A stretch of DNA of 64,000 bases from Leptobrachium leishanense (Eukaryota > Chordata > Amphibia > Anura > Megophryidae), in contig CM019063.1 of assembly GCA_009667805.1 (NCBI GenBank), positions 192,709,871 through 192,773,870 of the forward strand. Direction: 5' to 3'. A program made the position numbers and the translations under genes. The notes beneath the pieces are model-generated. The model made no database searches. It saw only the letters and a program-made list of their open reading frames with translations, and had not been told where the DNA came from. Numbering within the stretch: the first letter of the stretch is position 1; the number at the start of each line of letters is the position of its first letter. Below, piece after piece: positions 26,034-35,807 of this stretch.

Positions 26034-26639
26034 TATAATGTTAGGAACCTATGCATATACTCATGCACTACAAAAAGACACATTTTGAAATTGATAAAAG
26101 CTTGCTTTACCTTGAAAAATTAATATTGTTTATATGAAGCAGAGTATATGATAAATTTGATAAATTGTGACATACAGAAATTATTTATTAAAGGGGTTAA
26201 TGTTACTGTTTTTTATTGCAAAGGTTAATGTAGGTTTTTGGATTGAAGGGTTAATAGAGGGCTGAATAGTATTGGAGATGTTTTGTACAGGGGTACCTAA
26301 GGGCTGCAGTCATTAAGGGTTAATGGTTAAAGTCAGGGCTGCAGGGTTAAATTGGGATTCCAGAGCGTGCACATGTCAGACAGCTCCTGGAAGCAATCAG
26401 ATCTTCACTCCCTCGCAGCTGTCCCATGTATAACGCGACCCCTACAGTTTTAAGCTTGATTTATTGCTCAAAAAACTCACGGTATACACGAGTATCTATG
26501 GTATGTGTCGTAGAGATAGAGCCAAACTTGGTTTTGTGATAAACCATCTCTCTGATAGGGCTTTTCTCTGGGCTTAACCGCTGTAGGAGTCTAAGAAGCC
26601 TATAATATATATAACGGAGGCTTTTATTCGAGAGTTAAA
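26034..26639. other. No firmly recognised feature
   Basis: Non-coding. The stretch near 26455-26510 (aactcacggtatacacgagtatc) resembles the 'tatactcgagtata' repeats common in vertebrate genomes, but the match is weak. Confidence 0.35.
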
Positions 26640-26945
26640 GAGAAATTTTAATCCAGCAACAAGAGCTAAAGCAGCTGAAAAGCCTTATTCGTACCAAACC
26701 GGAAACTAGAACCGTATCTGACTACGCTATAGATTTTAAGACTGTTGTATCAGATGTGAACTGGACCGATAAGGCATTGGTTTGGCATTTATTAAGGGTT
26801 TAACACATTCTATCATGCAGGAACTAGCCCACAGGAAATTGGCAAAAGATCTGGAGGAACTGATAGAGTACTGTACGTCACTAGATGACCAGATTAGGGA
26901 CAGGAGAGCTCCTCGTAGAGTTATCTGCTTGGTTACCTGATGGCT
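26640..26945 (+). pseudogene. Gypsy (Sushi-like) gag fragment
   Basis: Short capsid-region remnant of a Ty3/Gypsy element on the plus strand. Readable pieces are 'TRTVSDYAIDFKTVVSDVNW' and, after a one-base frame change near 26785, 'FIKGLTHSIMQELAHRKL' and 'DLEELIEYCTSLDDQIRDRR'. That order matches the retrotransposon gag capsid domain of Sushi-like Gypsy elements. Its relation to the larger Gypsy to the right is unclear; it lies on the opposite strand. Confidence 0.7.
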
Positions 26946-27410
26946 AGGAGGGGGAGTATGAACGAGAGGGAGGAAATACAGGGAAAGAGAAATACCAACT
27001 GGATGATAAGTATAATGTGACACAAAAGGAGGGGAAAGACTGTGATTCAATCCTAGTATAGATTTAGATTATATGGTGAAGTGTGAGATGGGAAATTTGT
27101 GTGTATGTCAGAAAAAGACTGAACTAGGTGAGGGGACAGGAGTTATAAACACATGTCGGGGTCAACTTTCTAGAAAAAATAGTAGACACCGCATAATAAG
27201 AGATAGAAAGTGAGAGGCATTTAGTGTTATATTTACACAGTGCTGCTGGCACACTCTGCAGCATAGATTTTGTTGTCGAGAAAACAGTATGACCTGGTTG
27301 AATTTTTACACTCCTATTTCACTTTCCAAAACACATTTGCTCCAGCCTCATGCAGCAGCTAAATACTCACTCCTGTCTTTCTCAGCCAGTCATAAAAACT
27401 CACATGCTTA
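26946..27410. other. Unassigned, leading into a Gypsy leader
   Basis: No feature is recognised up to about 27260. From about 27410 to 27500 the sequence matches the Gypsy leader at 35718-35807 (cgctactc.cgcgagagcc, ccagtgattacccac). Confidence 0.45.
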
Positions 27411-27500
27411 TGTAGCGCTACTCCCGCGAGAGCCGCTGAATTTGACGGGCCTGCTGTCTTACTCCAGTGATTACCCACTTCCACCTTCGGCGCCAAGTAA

Positions 27501-28645
27501 TGCCAGGACAAGATTACTTTAAATAAAAAGGGGGTTTATTAGGACTAGCGTGCAAACCCTTTGCAGGATAAAGTAATCAACAGTATAGCAGTATTGAAAG
27601 AGTTAATTCAGCATCACTATTCGACACAATGAATGAACGAGACGGCAATCTTTACCATACTTCATTGCAGTTAGATTATCGACAATAATCAACGTAACCG
27701 ATATCAATAACCTATCTAAACCTTGTACCTTCTATCTAAGCACTGGCCAGTGGATATTATACAAGTGTTCAAGACTGCTAGCATTGGGGCCCTTGACTTC
27801 TATCGTTGGGTACCTTTAACATGAAACCATATTTGTATTCCACAAAGTGAGAAAGAAATCTTCGCAAAGTGTCACAGAACAACAAGATTTGTAACTGCAG
27901 CGATCCTCCTTCTAGCTGCAACTGCGCGGGCAGTAGAACTAGGCCAGACAACAAAGTTAGCAATACCAACTCACGCAGGATGGCCGAATACCTCTCTCCG
28001 TTTGATACGCTCACCCCTTCCTTGCTGGACGGTAGCTCGATCGCTATCTCTTAGCGCTGGAATCACTCAAGGACAGCCGGATCCCTCTCCACGGGACACA
28101 CGAGGACAGCTGGATTTCTTATCTGCTGGATTCACTCGATCGCTCCCTCTGTCACTGGAAACACACGAAGGCCGCCGGACCCCTTCTCCGCTGTATGCAC
28201 AGAGACAGACGGATCTTCATTCCGCTGGTACTGGCAACACGTAAGGGCAACCGGATCTCTCCTTCTCTGGATACACGAGGCAGCCACTGGACGCACGATC
28301 CACCACATAGGACCGTACACCTCAGCAGTCTCATCTTCTCTGCCTTCTCTCTGCTCTGCATGTGCTCTTCCTCTCTTGGAAATGCCCCCCCCCTTCCTTA
28401 GGCACTGCTGGGAGGTGTAGTTCTCTTCCTGACAAATTGCAATAGGCCCTTTGTAATTGAAACTCCATGTTCCAGAATCCTTTGCATCTTCCTGTCTTAA
28501 ACAACTTCCTTTGCCAGTGAAGAGAAAGGGAAAAAGGGAGGGGGGAAAATCCTCCGCAGCTGTTACAGGCTGCATGTCTCTGTCCAAAGCCTGGGTTACA
28601 GTGAAACAGGATAGTACACACACAGTTCAAGTAGCCTGCGCTACA
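27501..28645 (-). repeat. Gypsy 3' LTR, about 1.15 kb
   Basis: In element orientation it starts TGTAGCGCAGGCTACTTGAA after a purine-rich tract (complement at 28646-28658, cactccccccacc) and ends near TGTCCTGGCA. It matches the 5' LTR (35808-40580 minus its insertion) along its length. It has an extra 40-50 bp at about 27670-27716 (ttagattatcgacaataatc onward), which accounts for most of the length difference from the other LTR. The complement of an AATAAA-like signal lies near the left edge (ctttaaataaaaag). Confidence 0.85.
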
Positions 28646-29084
28646 CACTCCCCCCACCAAGAATCTTTGGTCCTCCAAAGACAGTGAAATCTAGAACTTG
28701 TTACATGCATTAGTAGTACACAATGAGAAACAGATTAGCATGCACAAGACCGTAAACCATTCACATTTTCATACGAAATTGACACTGGGACTTCCCACCA
28801 ATTTGCATAAGAAATACGTTTGTTCTGTTTATATGACCGCCCACCTGGCAATACCCAGCCAAACATGCAAGGGGACGATTGGAATGGCCCTCTCCTACAA
28901 CTGTGAGGGATAACACAGATGCCACGAGAATCTTCTGGGAGGTGTGATCAATCTCCTCACTCAGGGAAGAACAACTGCCAACTTCCTTTTGCAGCATCTG
29001 AGGGGCCCCTTTGGTAGACCACCCTGTCTGAGAGTTACAGTCGATTCTACTCCTCACTACCACACTGGGAGGAACATAGTGGCT
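28646..29084 (-). other. Residual Gypsy internal sequence
   Basis: Sits between the truncated pol start and the 3' LTR. I see no RT, RNase H or integrase motif. The minus strand has a 100-codon frame that I do not recognise; it may be remnant 3' internal sequence. The polypurine tract is at its left edge. Confidence 0.45.
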
Positions 29085-30167
29085 TCATGACTCCCGAATA
29101 ATTCCTGTTCTCTTCAACTCGACAACAGGTTCTCTGAGATCATTCAAATCTGCTTCTGAAATTCGTCGAGACCTTTCTCTAAATGGCTTGTCCTCTAGTA
29201 AATGAATACGGTGTTGCGCATTCTTCACACATGGTTGATCCCAACTCATATTAACTGAAGCCTGCAGACATGCACCTTCACCTGGCTGCAAGACCTTCAC
29301 CTGGCTGTCCAGCTTCTGCAGTTTTCCCACTGCTGCTGGGGTCTTTTGCTCTCGGATCAACCGCTGGTATACTGAGCGTAACATAGGATGTACATTTTCA
29401 GCCGTAGTCTCACTCTCCGAGACATGAGGTGAGAGTAACCGCCGAACCAGATTAGTGTTCGTACCCACTACCACGGAGCCCCTCTTAGCTCCTGGAGGGT
29501 GAGAACATACAATTGCCAATGTGTCGATAGTCTCTTGCTGTCCTGCAACAGATGGACCGAATTCCAGCTTTACTGAAAGACATCCGTTGTAGGGGAGCTT
29601 CTTAGTTCCTATTCCCCAAATCTTAAGGCTTTCTAACTTTTGCAGGGGCAAGTGTTTCAGGTATTTATCATAGAAATCACAGTAAATTAGAGTCACTTGA
29701 GCACCTGAGTCCAAAAGAGATTTTGTGTATACACCTTCCACATGGACTGATACTATTGGAGAGGGACCCACCAACTTGCTAGGAAACTTCCTTGGCTGTC
29801 TTGATGATGAAGATTGCTCGGCAGTTCTAGCTTGAACCTCTCTTCTAATCTGTGTCCTTTTCCGTCGACGTCTGTACTGGCTATTTTGAGTTTGGTGTGC
29901 ACTGATCCCCAGTGACCTGAAACTCGACTCTGAGCGCACCTCGGGCGGTCTAGACGAAGCTTTCGTCGTGGTTTGATACCGTGTTTTGGGCCTCGCTCGC
30001 CCTTCGTGCACTACTTGGGGGCTGAAACGTGCCGACTTGGATGGGCGTTCGACTGGCTCTTTCCGTGGCTTTAATGGGCTGGCGCAGTCACGTCGATAAT
30101 GACCAACACCCCTACAGTTGTAACAAATCACCGAACCAGGGAGTTCTCCAGCAGGAACATTTGACAT
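29085..30167 (-). pseudogene. Gypsy nucleocapsid knuckle and protease, pol truncated
   Basis: A 360-codon frame from the Gypsy gag-pol. About residues 15-29 are one zinc knuckle, CYNCRGVGHYRRDC (CX2CX4HX4C), followed by a basic region rich in Arg, Lys and Ser. About residues 135-230 are an aspartic protease with the active site LLDSGAQVTLI (D-S-G in place of the more usual D-T-G) and a later hydrophobic strand DTLAIV. The last 40 residues contain DLNDLREPVVELKRTGIIRE, the lead-in to the RT domain. There the reading stops; the RT palm, RNase H and integrase are absent. The frame follows gag at 30171 immediately. Confidence 0.82.
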
Positions 30168-30170
30168 TGT

Positions 30171-30734
30171 TTATCTCCCGTCAAGTACAGCAATTCTATC
30201 GGACAGCAATGTCACAAAGTCCATTATTTGCAACATCCGAGCTTTCAGCGCCATCATTCCAGTCTGTATTTCCACTATTCCAAGGGCTCCTACTTCTGCG
30301 GTGAATGCTGCATGCGAAGCATTAGCCTTCTTTTTAGCCCTAATTAAGGCTTCTTCTTCTAGAATGGCCTTTACTAATTTGGAGTACGTCAGTGGCCTGT
30401 TCCAATCTCTAGTCTGAAACGTCAACATTATGGGATCCAATGGGAGTGCACCTCTAAGAATTTTATCCCACAAAGCTCTGCTTGCATGATTTGGCTCCAT
30501 GCCTCCTTTCTGTATAATCTGATTAACAATTTTGTCCAACCGCCGGACATAGATGGATAACTCTTCTCCTTCAGCTTGATAGGTATGAAAGAACCTATTG
30601 ATGAGGTCAGCACAGTCCTCCTCCTCTCCGAAAATTTCTCGTAAAGCCTCTAGACACTCAGCAGCTGTGCAGCCTGGCTTGTCTCTTTTTAGATTACTGA
30701 TAACATCTGAAGCAGGGGCTTGTAGGCTCTCTGT
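30171..30734 (-). pseudogene. Gypsy gag, C-terminal capsid part
   Basis: Continuation of the Gypsy gag downstream of the hAT insertion. The terminal 122 codons are open (30171-30539; starting from DKIVNQIIQKGG, with RALWDKILRGALP and AILEEEALIRAKKKANAS). The part nearer the insertion (30540-30734) reads as the same domain in a neighbouring frame (AECLEALREIFGEEED..FFHTYQAEGEELSIYVRRL). The layout matches PNMA-like gag proteins of vertebrate Gypsy elements. The hAT at 30735-35046 separates it from its N-terminal half. Confidence 0.75.
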
Positions 30735-30944
30735 TAGGGATGCACCGATACCGATACTAGTATCGGTGCTGATACTGGCGATACTGCCTCTCGGCTGGAG
30801 GCAGCATCACAGATGTGCCCGGCGGCCACGTGATCGCATCACAGCAGCGCGACGAGACCTTCAGATGGGTGAGTATCGCTGCTGCCAGAGAGGACCGCCG
30901 GCCACATCCTTTTCATGCACGCGGCAAGCTTCCCCAGCGTTCAA

Positions 30945-31146
30945 GCTGGGGGCATATCCATGAGAGCTGGGGCTTATCCATGAGTGCTGGGGTATATCCA
31001 TGAGTGCTGGGGTATATCCATGAGTGCTAGGGCATATCCATGAGTGCTGGGGTATATCCATGTGAGCTGGGGGCAATATCCATGAGAGCTGGGGATATAT
31101 CCATGTGTGCTGGGGCATATCCATGTGTGCTGGGGGCATATCCCAA
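30945..31146. repeat. Minisatellite inside the hAT, left part
   Basis: About nine to ten units of roughly 20-22 bp built on tatccatgagtgctggggta or gcatatccatgtgtgctggg. It is the reverse-strand form of the family at 12770-15512 and the same orientation as 46345-47905. It is cut by the L2 and resumes at 34661. Confidence 0.88.
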
Positions 31147-34100
31147 GTGGCACCCTAAGTGGACGTTCAGGGTTGATTCCTGGAGTTGCGGGACTGGAGG
31201 AAGGAACTGCAAGGCCCACTTTTTACTCTGGGTAAACGCACATCTATATCATGCTTTCTCTCACGCTTCTACTCTTTACTTCTACCTTTCTCCTTAAATG
31301 GAACTCCTGCCCCTCTACCACCGACTACTACACTATCTGCATCACTCCCTCCCTCCTCTCGTCCCACATGATGGCTCTGCAATGAGCTCCTTTGTTTCCT
31401 CAGAACATGGTCTCCCTCTATCTCTCGTGCTGCCAATCACTCCCACTCCCACAAATCCCATTCCCACCTTCTCTTTCTCACCCTCCTGCTGTTACTCTAT
31501 TCAGGTGACATATCCCCTAACCCTGGCCCCACAACACATCCAATACTTCACTCTCATCCTATCTCCATCGCACATAAATAACCTCCCTGCAAGCCCAGCA
31601 ACCTCATTCCCATAATCCCTCAGCGCCTGTCCTCTTTCTCCTGCACCCTCTGGAACGCTCACTCTGTGTGCAACAAACTCGCCATCCATGACCTCTTCCT
31701 TTCAAACTCCTTCAACGTCCTAGCTTTAACTAAAACCTGGCTATCTCCCTCTGACACGGCCTCCGTTGCTGCTCTCTCACATGGCGGTCTACACTTGAGC
31801 CATACCCCAGACCGGGTGAGAGAAATGGTGGCGGTGTCGAATCCTGCTCTCTCCCACCTGCACCTACCAGCATCTCCTCCACCCCCATCCCTCTCCTTCT
31901 CCACCTTCGAGACACACTGCATCCGCCTGTTCTCTCCTCTGGCTCTCAGGGTGGCAGTCATCTACCGCCCACCGGGACCAACCTCCCAGTTCTTTGACCA
32001 CTTTGCTACCTGGCTTTCTCACTTCCTGTCTTCTAATCTTCCATGCCTAATTCTCGGGGACTTCAACATTCCCATTGACGATCCTTCCACCCCTGCTGCC
32101 TCCAAACTTCTTTCACTCACGTCCTCCTTGGACTCACACAATCCTCCCTCCTCCCTACCCACGCGATGGTCACGCTATTGACCTTGTCTTTTCCAACCTC
32201 TGCTCCATTTCTGAGTTCAATTGTCGCCCTTTCCCCATCTCTGACCACCACCTTCTCTCTTTCAACCTATCTGGACTTCCTAAACACCCTGCTCCCCCAC
32301 CCCGCACACACACTCGCAGAAATCTACATGCTGTGGACCCCCATCAATTCTCCAACCTACTTCACCACCTCCCTCATACCTCATCCTTCACCTGCCCTGA
32401 TGCTGCCACTAATCACTACAACACTACTCTTATCTCTGCTCTAGACACTCTTGCTCCTCTTCGACTCTGTAAGGCCCCACGCCGCCAGCTTCAGCCCTGG
32501 CACACCCTCCAGACACGCTACCTGCAAAGATGCTCCCGCACTGCAGAGCGTGCCTGGAGGAAATCCTGCTCTGAAGCTGATTTTGTTCACTTCAAGTTTA
32601 TTCTCCGGTCATACACCTCTGCCCTCCACTTGGCCAACCAATCCTTCTTCTCATCTCTTATATCTATGCTGTCCTCCAACCCTAAACGGCTCTGGTCCAC
32701 CTTCAACACCCTCCTCTACCCACCTGCACCTCCCCCCTCAGCTGCCTTCAGTGCTCAAGACCTGGCAGACTACTTCCTCAGTAAAACTCTAACTATCAGA
32801 AGCAACATCAAAACACAAGATAGTTATCTGCCACCTCCACTCCGAGGTCCCCTCTGCCACCCTCTGCCGCTTCCTCCCAGCCACTGAGGAGGAAGTCAAT
32901 TCCTTATTGTCCTCCTCACATCTCACCACGTGCCCGCTCGACCCATTCCCTCACATCTAATTCCTCCCCTCTCCTCCTCCCTCACCCCTGCTCTCACACA
33001 CATCTTCAACCTATCTCTCTCTCACTGGCTCCTTTCCATCCGCCTTCAAACACGCGCTAGTTACCCCTTTACTAAAGAAACCATCCCTAGATCCCAACTC
33101 TCCATCCAACTACCGCCTGTATCCCTGCTTCCCTTCACATCAAAGCTCTTAGAAAAACTAGTCTTCAACCGCCTCTCCCTCTTCCTGTCCTCCAATTCCC
33201 TACTTGACCCCCTGCAATCTGGCTTCCGTCCCCTACACTCAACTGAAACTGCCCTCACCAAAGTCACCAATGACCTCCTAACTGCTAAAAAACACGGCCA
33301 CTATTCTATTCTCATCCTGCTTGACCTCTCGGCTGCTTTTGACACTGTTGACCACCCCCTCCTGCTTCTACAGACCCTCAACTCTCTGGGTCTCGGTGAC
33401 ACTGCACTCACTTGGGTCGACTCCTATTTATCCAACAGGTCCTTCTGTGTGTCCTTTGCTGGTAACTCCTCCTCCTCATTGCCTCTATCTGTTGGTGTAC
33501 CTCAAGGCTCTGTCCTTGGTCCTCTGCTCTTTTCCATCTACACCTCCTCCCTGGGCAAAATCATCAACAGCTTTGGCTTTAATTACCATCTCTACGATGA
33601 TGACACTCAGATCTACCTCTCTACCCCTGATCTCTCTCCCCCTGTCCTTTCAAAAGTCAGTGACTGTTTATCTGGCATCTCCTCCTGGATGGCCTCCCAC
33701 CACCTAAAGCTCAACATGTCAAAGACTGAACTCCTACTTATTCCTCCCTCCAATGCCTCCCCACCTCCTGACTTCTCTATCACGGTGGAGGGTATCACCA
33801 TCTCCCCATCAAACCAAGTTCGCTGTCTTGGAGTTACACTTGACTCTGCTCTTTCCTTCATCCCCCACATCAAGTCTCTTTCCTCCTCCTGCCGATACCA
33901 ACTACATAATATTTCCAGAATTCGGCCATTTCTTACTGCTGTCACCACAAAACAACTCATACACGCCCTGGTAATCTCCCGACTCGACTATTGCAATAAT
34001 CTCTTATCTGGCCTCCCTCTGTCCCGCCTCTCCCCCTACAATCCATCCTGAACGCCTCCGCCAGGCTAATTCACCTCACCCGCCGCTCTGTCTCTGCCGC

Positions 34101-34660
34101 TCCCCTCCTGCGAGTCCCTTCACTGGCTCCCCATCCACTGCAGAATTAAGTTCAAAATCCTTATCCTTACCTACAAAACCCTCACTAACTCCGCTCCCCA
34201 CTACCTGTCCTCACTATTCACCAAAATACCCCCGGCCCGCTCCCTAAGGTCAAACAGTGACCAGCGACTAGCTTCTCCTCGCATCACCTCTTCCCATGAT
34301 AGACTGCAGGATTTCTCACGCGCAGCCCCCACTCTCTGGAACGCTCTCCCTCGTACAGTCAGACTTTCCCCTAACTTCTCTTCCTTCAAACGCTCCTTTA
34401 AAACGTTCCTATTTAGGGAAGCCTACCACCCAACTTACTGACGCAACCATCAATCACTCTCACCTTACAGTCCTCTCCTCCTGTTTCCAACCCCAACCCT
34501 CCCAGATTGTGAGTTCCTACGGGAATAGGGCCCTCATCTCCTCCTGTACTGTTTGTCAAATGTTGTTCAATGTATTGTAACCCTGTCTATACTGTGCTTA
34601 TTGTACAGCGCTGCGGAATATGCTGGCGCTTTATAAATAAAGAATAATAATAATAATAAT
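31147..34660 (+). pseudogene. Long L2 LINE inserted in the minisatellite
   Basis: About 3.5 kb of an L2 element on the plus strand. From 31666 the frame reads an APE-type endonuclease: LALTKTWLSPSDTA (consensus has Glu where this copy has Lys), VIYRPPG, LILGDFNIPID, then in the next frame DGHAIDLVFS and ISDHHLLSFN. The reverse transcriptase lies at 32930-34051: [16 protein letters not shown] (motif A), [15 protein letters not shown] (motif B), [10 protein letters not shown] (motif C, normally YADD), [14 protein letters not shown] and [12 protein letters not shown]. The C-terminal part continues in other frames to about 34440. The 3' tail gcgctgcggaatatgctggc plus (aataat)n ends at 34660. Frame breaks near 32185 and 32890 and after 34050 make it non-functional. 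Confidence 0.9.
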
Positions 34661-34880
34661 ATCCATGTGAGCTGGGGGCATATCCATGTGAGCTGGGGGC
34701 AATATCCATGAGAGCTGGGGCAATCTCCATGTGAGCTGGGGGGCAAGCTATATATCCATTTGAGCTGGGGCAAGCTATATATCCATATGAGCTGGGGGCA
34801 AGCTACATATCCATGTGAGCTGGGGGCAAGCTACATATCCATGTGAGCTGGGGGCACTCTGTATATATATATCTCGGGGG
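34661..34880. repeat. Minisatellite inside the hAT, right part
   Basis: Continues the array cut by the L2: units such as atatccatgtgagctggggg, some carrying an extra 'caagctat' so that they reach about 28 bp. It ends in a 'tatatatatctcgggggaga' inverted repeat before the right hAT terminus. Confidence 0.85.
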
Positions 34881-35054
34881 AGATATATACATGTGAGCTG
34901 GAGGCATTGTTATATGAGGTCTGTTTTTATTGAAAAGCGTTCACATGACATAAAATAAAAGTATCGGTGCTCGGTATTGGTGAGTACTTGAAAACAGTAT
35001 CGGTACACGTACTCGGTCTTAAAAAAGAGGTATCGGTGCATCCCTACTCTCTGT

Positions 35055-35732
35055 TAATCTTTGCCTTTTCACAGTGTGGGCCACTTCCCACTCTTCCACA
35101 GCTTGCACTGCCTGATCTATCCAAGTTTCAAAGTCCTCTTCTCCAGTGGATACAGGAACCTTCCCAGAGTAGAACCGCAACTTGCGATATTCTTGATTGG
35201 TAGACGCAGCAGAGTTTTGGGCCAATGTTTCTACAAGTTTTCCCATTGTGGTAAAGAAGGTGTCGGGAGGGAACCCTGTCAATGAGGTAGGGGTAGTATC
35301 CGATTCCCCGGGACCTGATGCTATTGGGCTAGTGTTAAGGGGTTGGCCACCCAGCACCTTTGCCCATATAATCGGGGCTTCACAACCCCCTGGTAACTGT
35401 ATACTGCCTCCCTGGAAACAGTCTGGGATCCCTCTTTTCCATTCTAACATAACGTAAGTGCAGGGGGCATCTTGATCCACTTTCAGGTCTAATAATAACG
35501 CTCTCTGATCTGGGGTCAAAGCTGACATTAATTGTTGGACCTGTACCTCAGTCCAAGTAGCACCAGTGAGACACATAATCACACAGAACTCCTGGCAGCC
35601 ATCTTTCTCTGCGCACCACTTAGCGGCCGCACCAGGTTCCATCATGGCGACTTGGCTGGTGGAGGCGGTCATCACTCCGCCGCAGAGACCAGAAGGAAAT
35701 CCCGGACGAGCCCCACGTGTATCGCTACTCAC
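35055..35732 (-). pseudogene. Gypsy gag, N-terminal part
   Basis: The first half of the Gypsy gag. The frame opens at 35732, just after the leader. The segment EYRKLRFYSGKVPVSTGEED followed by FETWIDQAVQAVEEW is the hallmark of PNMA-like vertebrate Gypsy gag proteins. Upstream is a Met-rich N-terminus; MTASTSQVAMMEPG could be an alternative start. The frame reads into the hAT at 35054 and continues on the far side at 30734. Confidence 0.75.
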
Positions 35733-35787
35733 GCGAGAGCCTCTGAATTTGATGGGCCTTCTGTCTCACTCCAGTGATTACCCACCT

Positions 35788-35803
35788 CCACCTTCGGCGC
35801 CAA
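35788..35803 (-). promoter_or_regulatory. Gypsy primer-binding region
   Basis: In element orientation TTGGCGCCGAAGGTGG follows the 5' LTR by a few bases, where the tRNA primer-binding site is expected. The same sequence appears at 27480-27495 after the other LTR. I cannot name the primer tRNA. Confidence 0.6.
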
Positions 35804-35807
35804 GTAA

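Larger units (their letters stand above)
30735..35046. mobile_element. hAT element with TAGGGATGCACCGATAC ends, inside Gypsy gag
   Basis: The termini are TAGGGATGCACCGATAC and its exact complement. The flanking 8 bp are identical, CTCTCTGT (30727-30734 and 35047-35054), which identifies a hAT insertion and fixes both boundaries. TATCGGT motifs are repeated near both ends (for example ctagtatcggtgct at 30758 and cagtatcggtacacg near 34998). The interior has a GC-rich segment with gcccggcggccacgtgatcg, a short minisatellite (30945-31146), an inserted L2 (31147-34660) and more minisatellite (34661-34880). No hAT transposase is present, so it is non-autonomous. Confidence 0.9.

Noticed and set aside
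28002..28687. Frames on both strands within the Gypsy LTR, repeated at 40031-40565
   Set aside because: They recur because the two LTRs are copies of each other; no domain is recognisable and LTRs are not expected to code.
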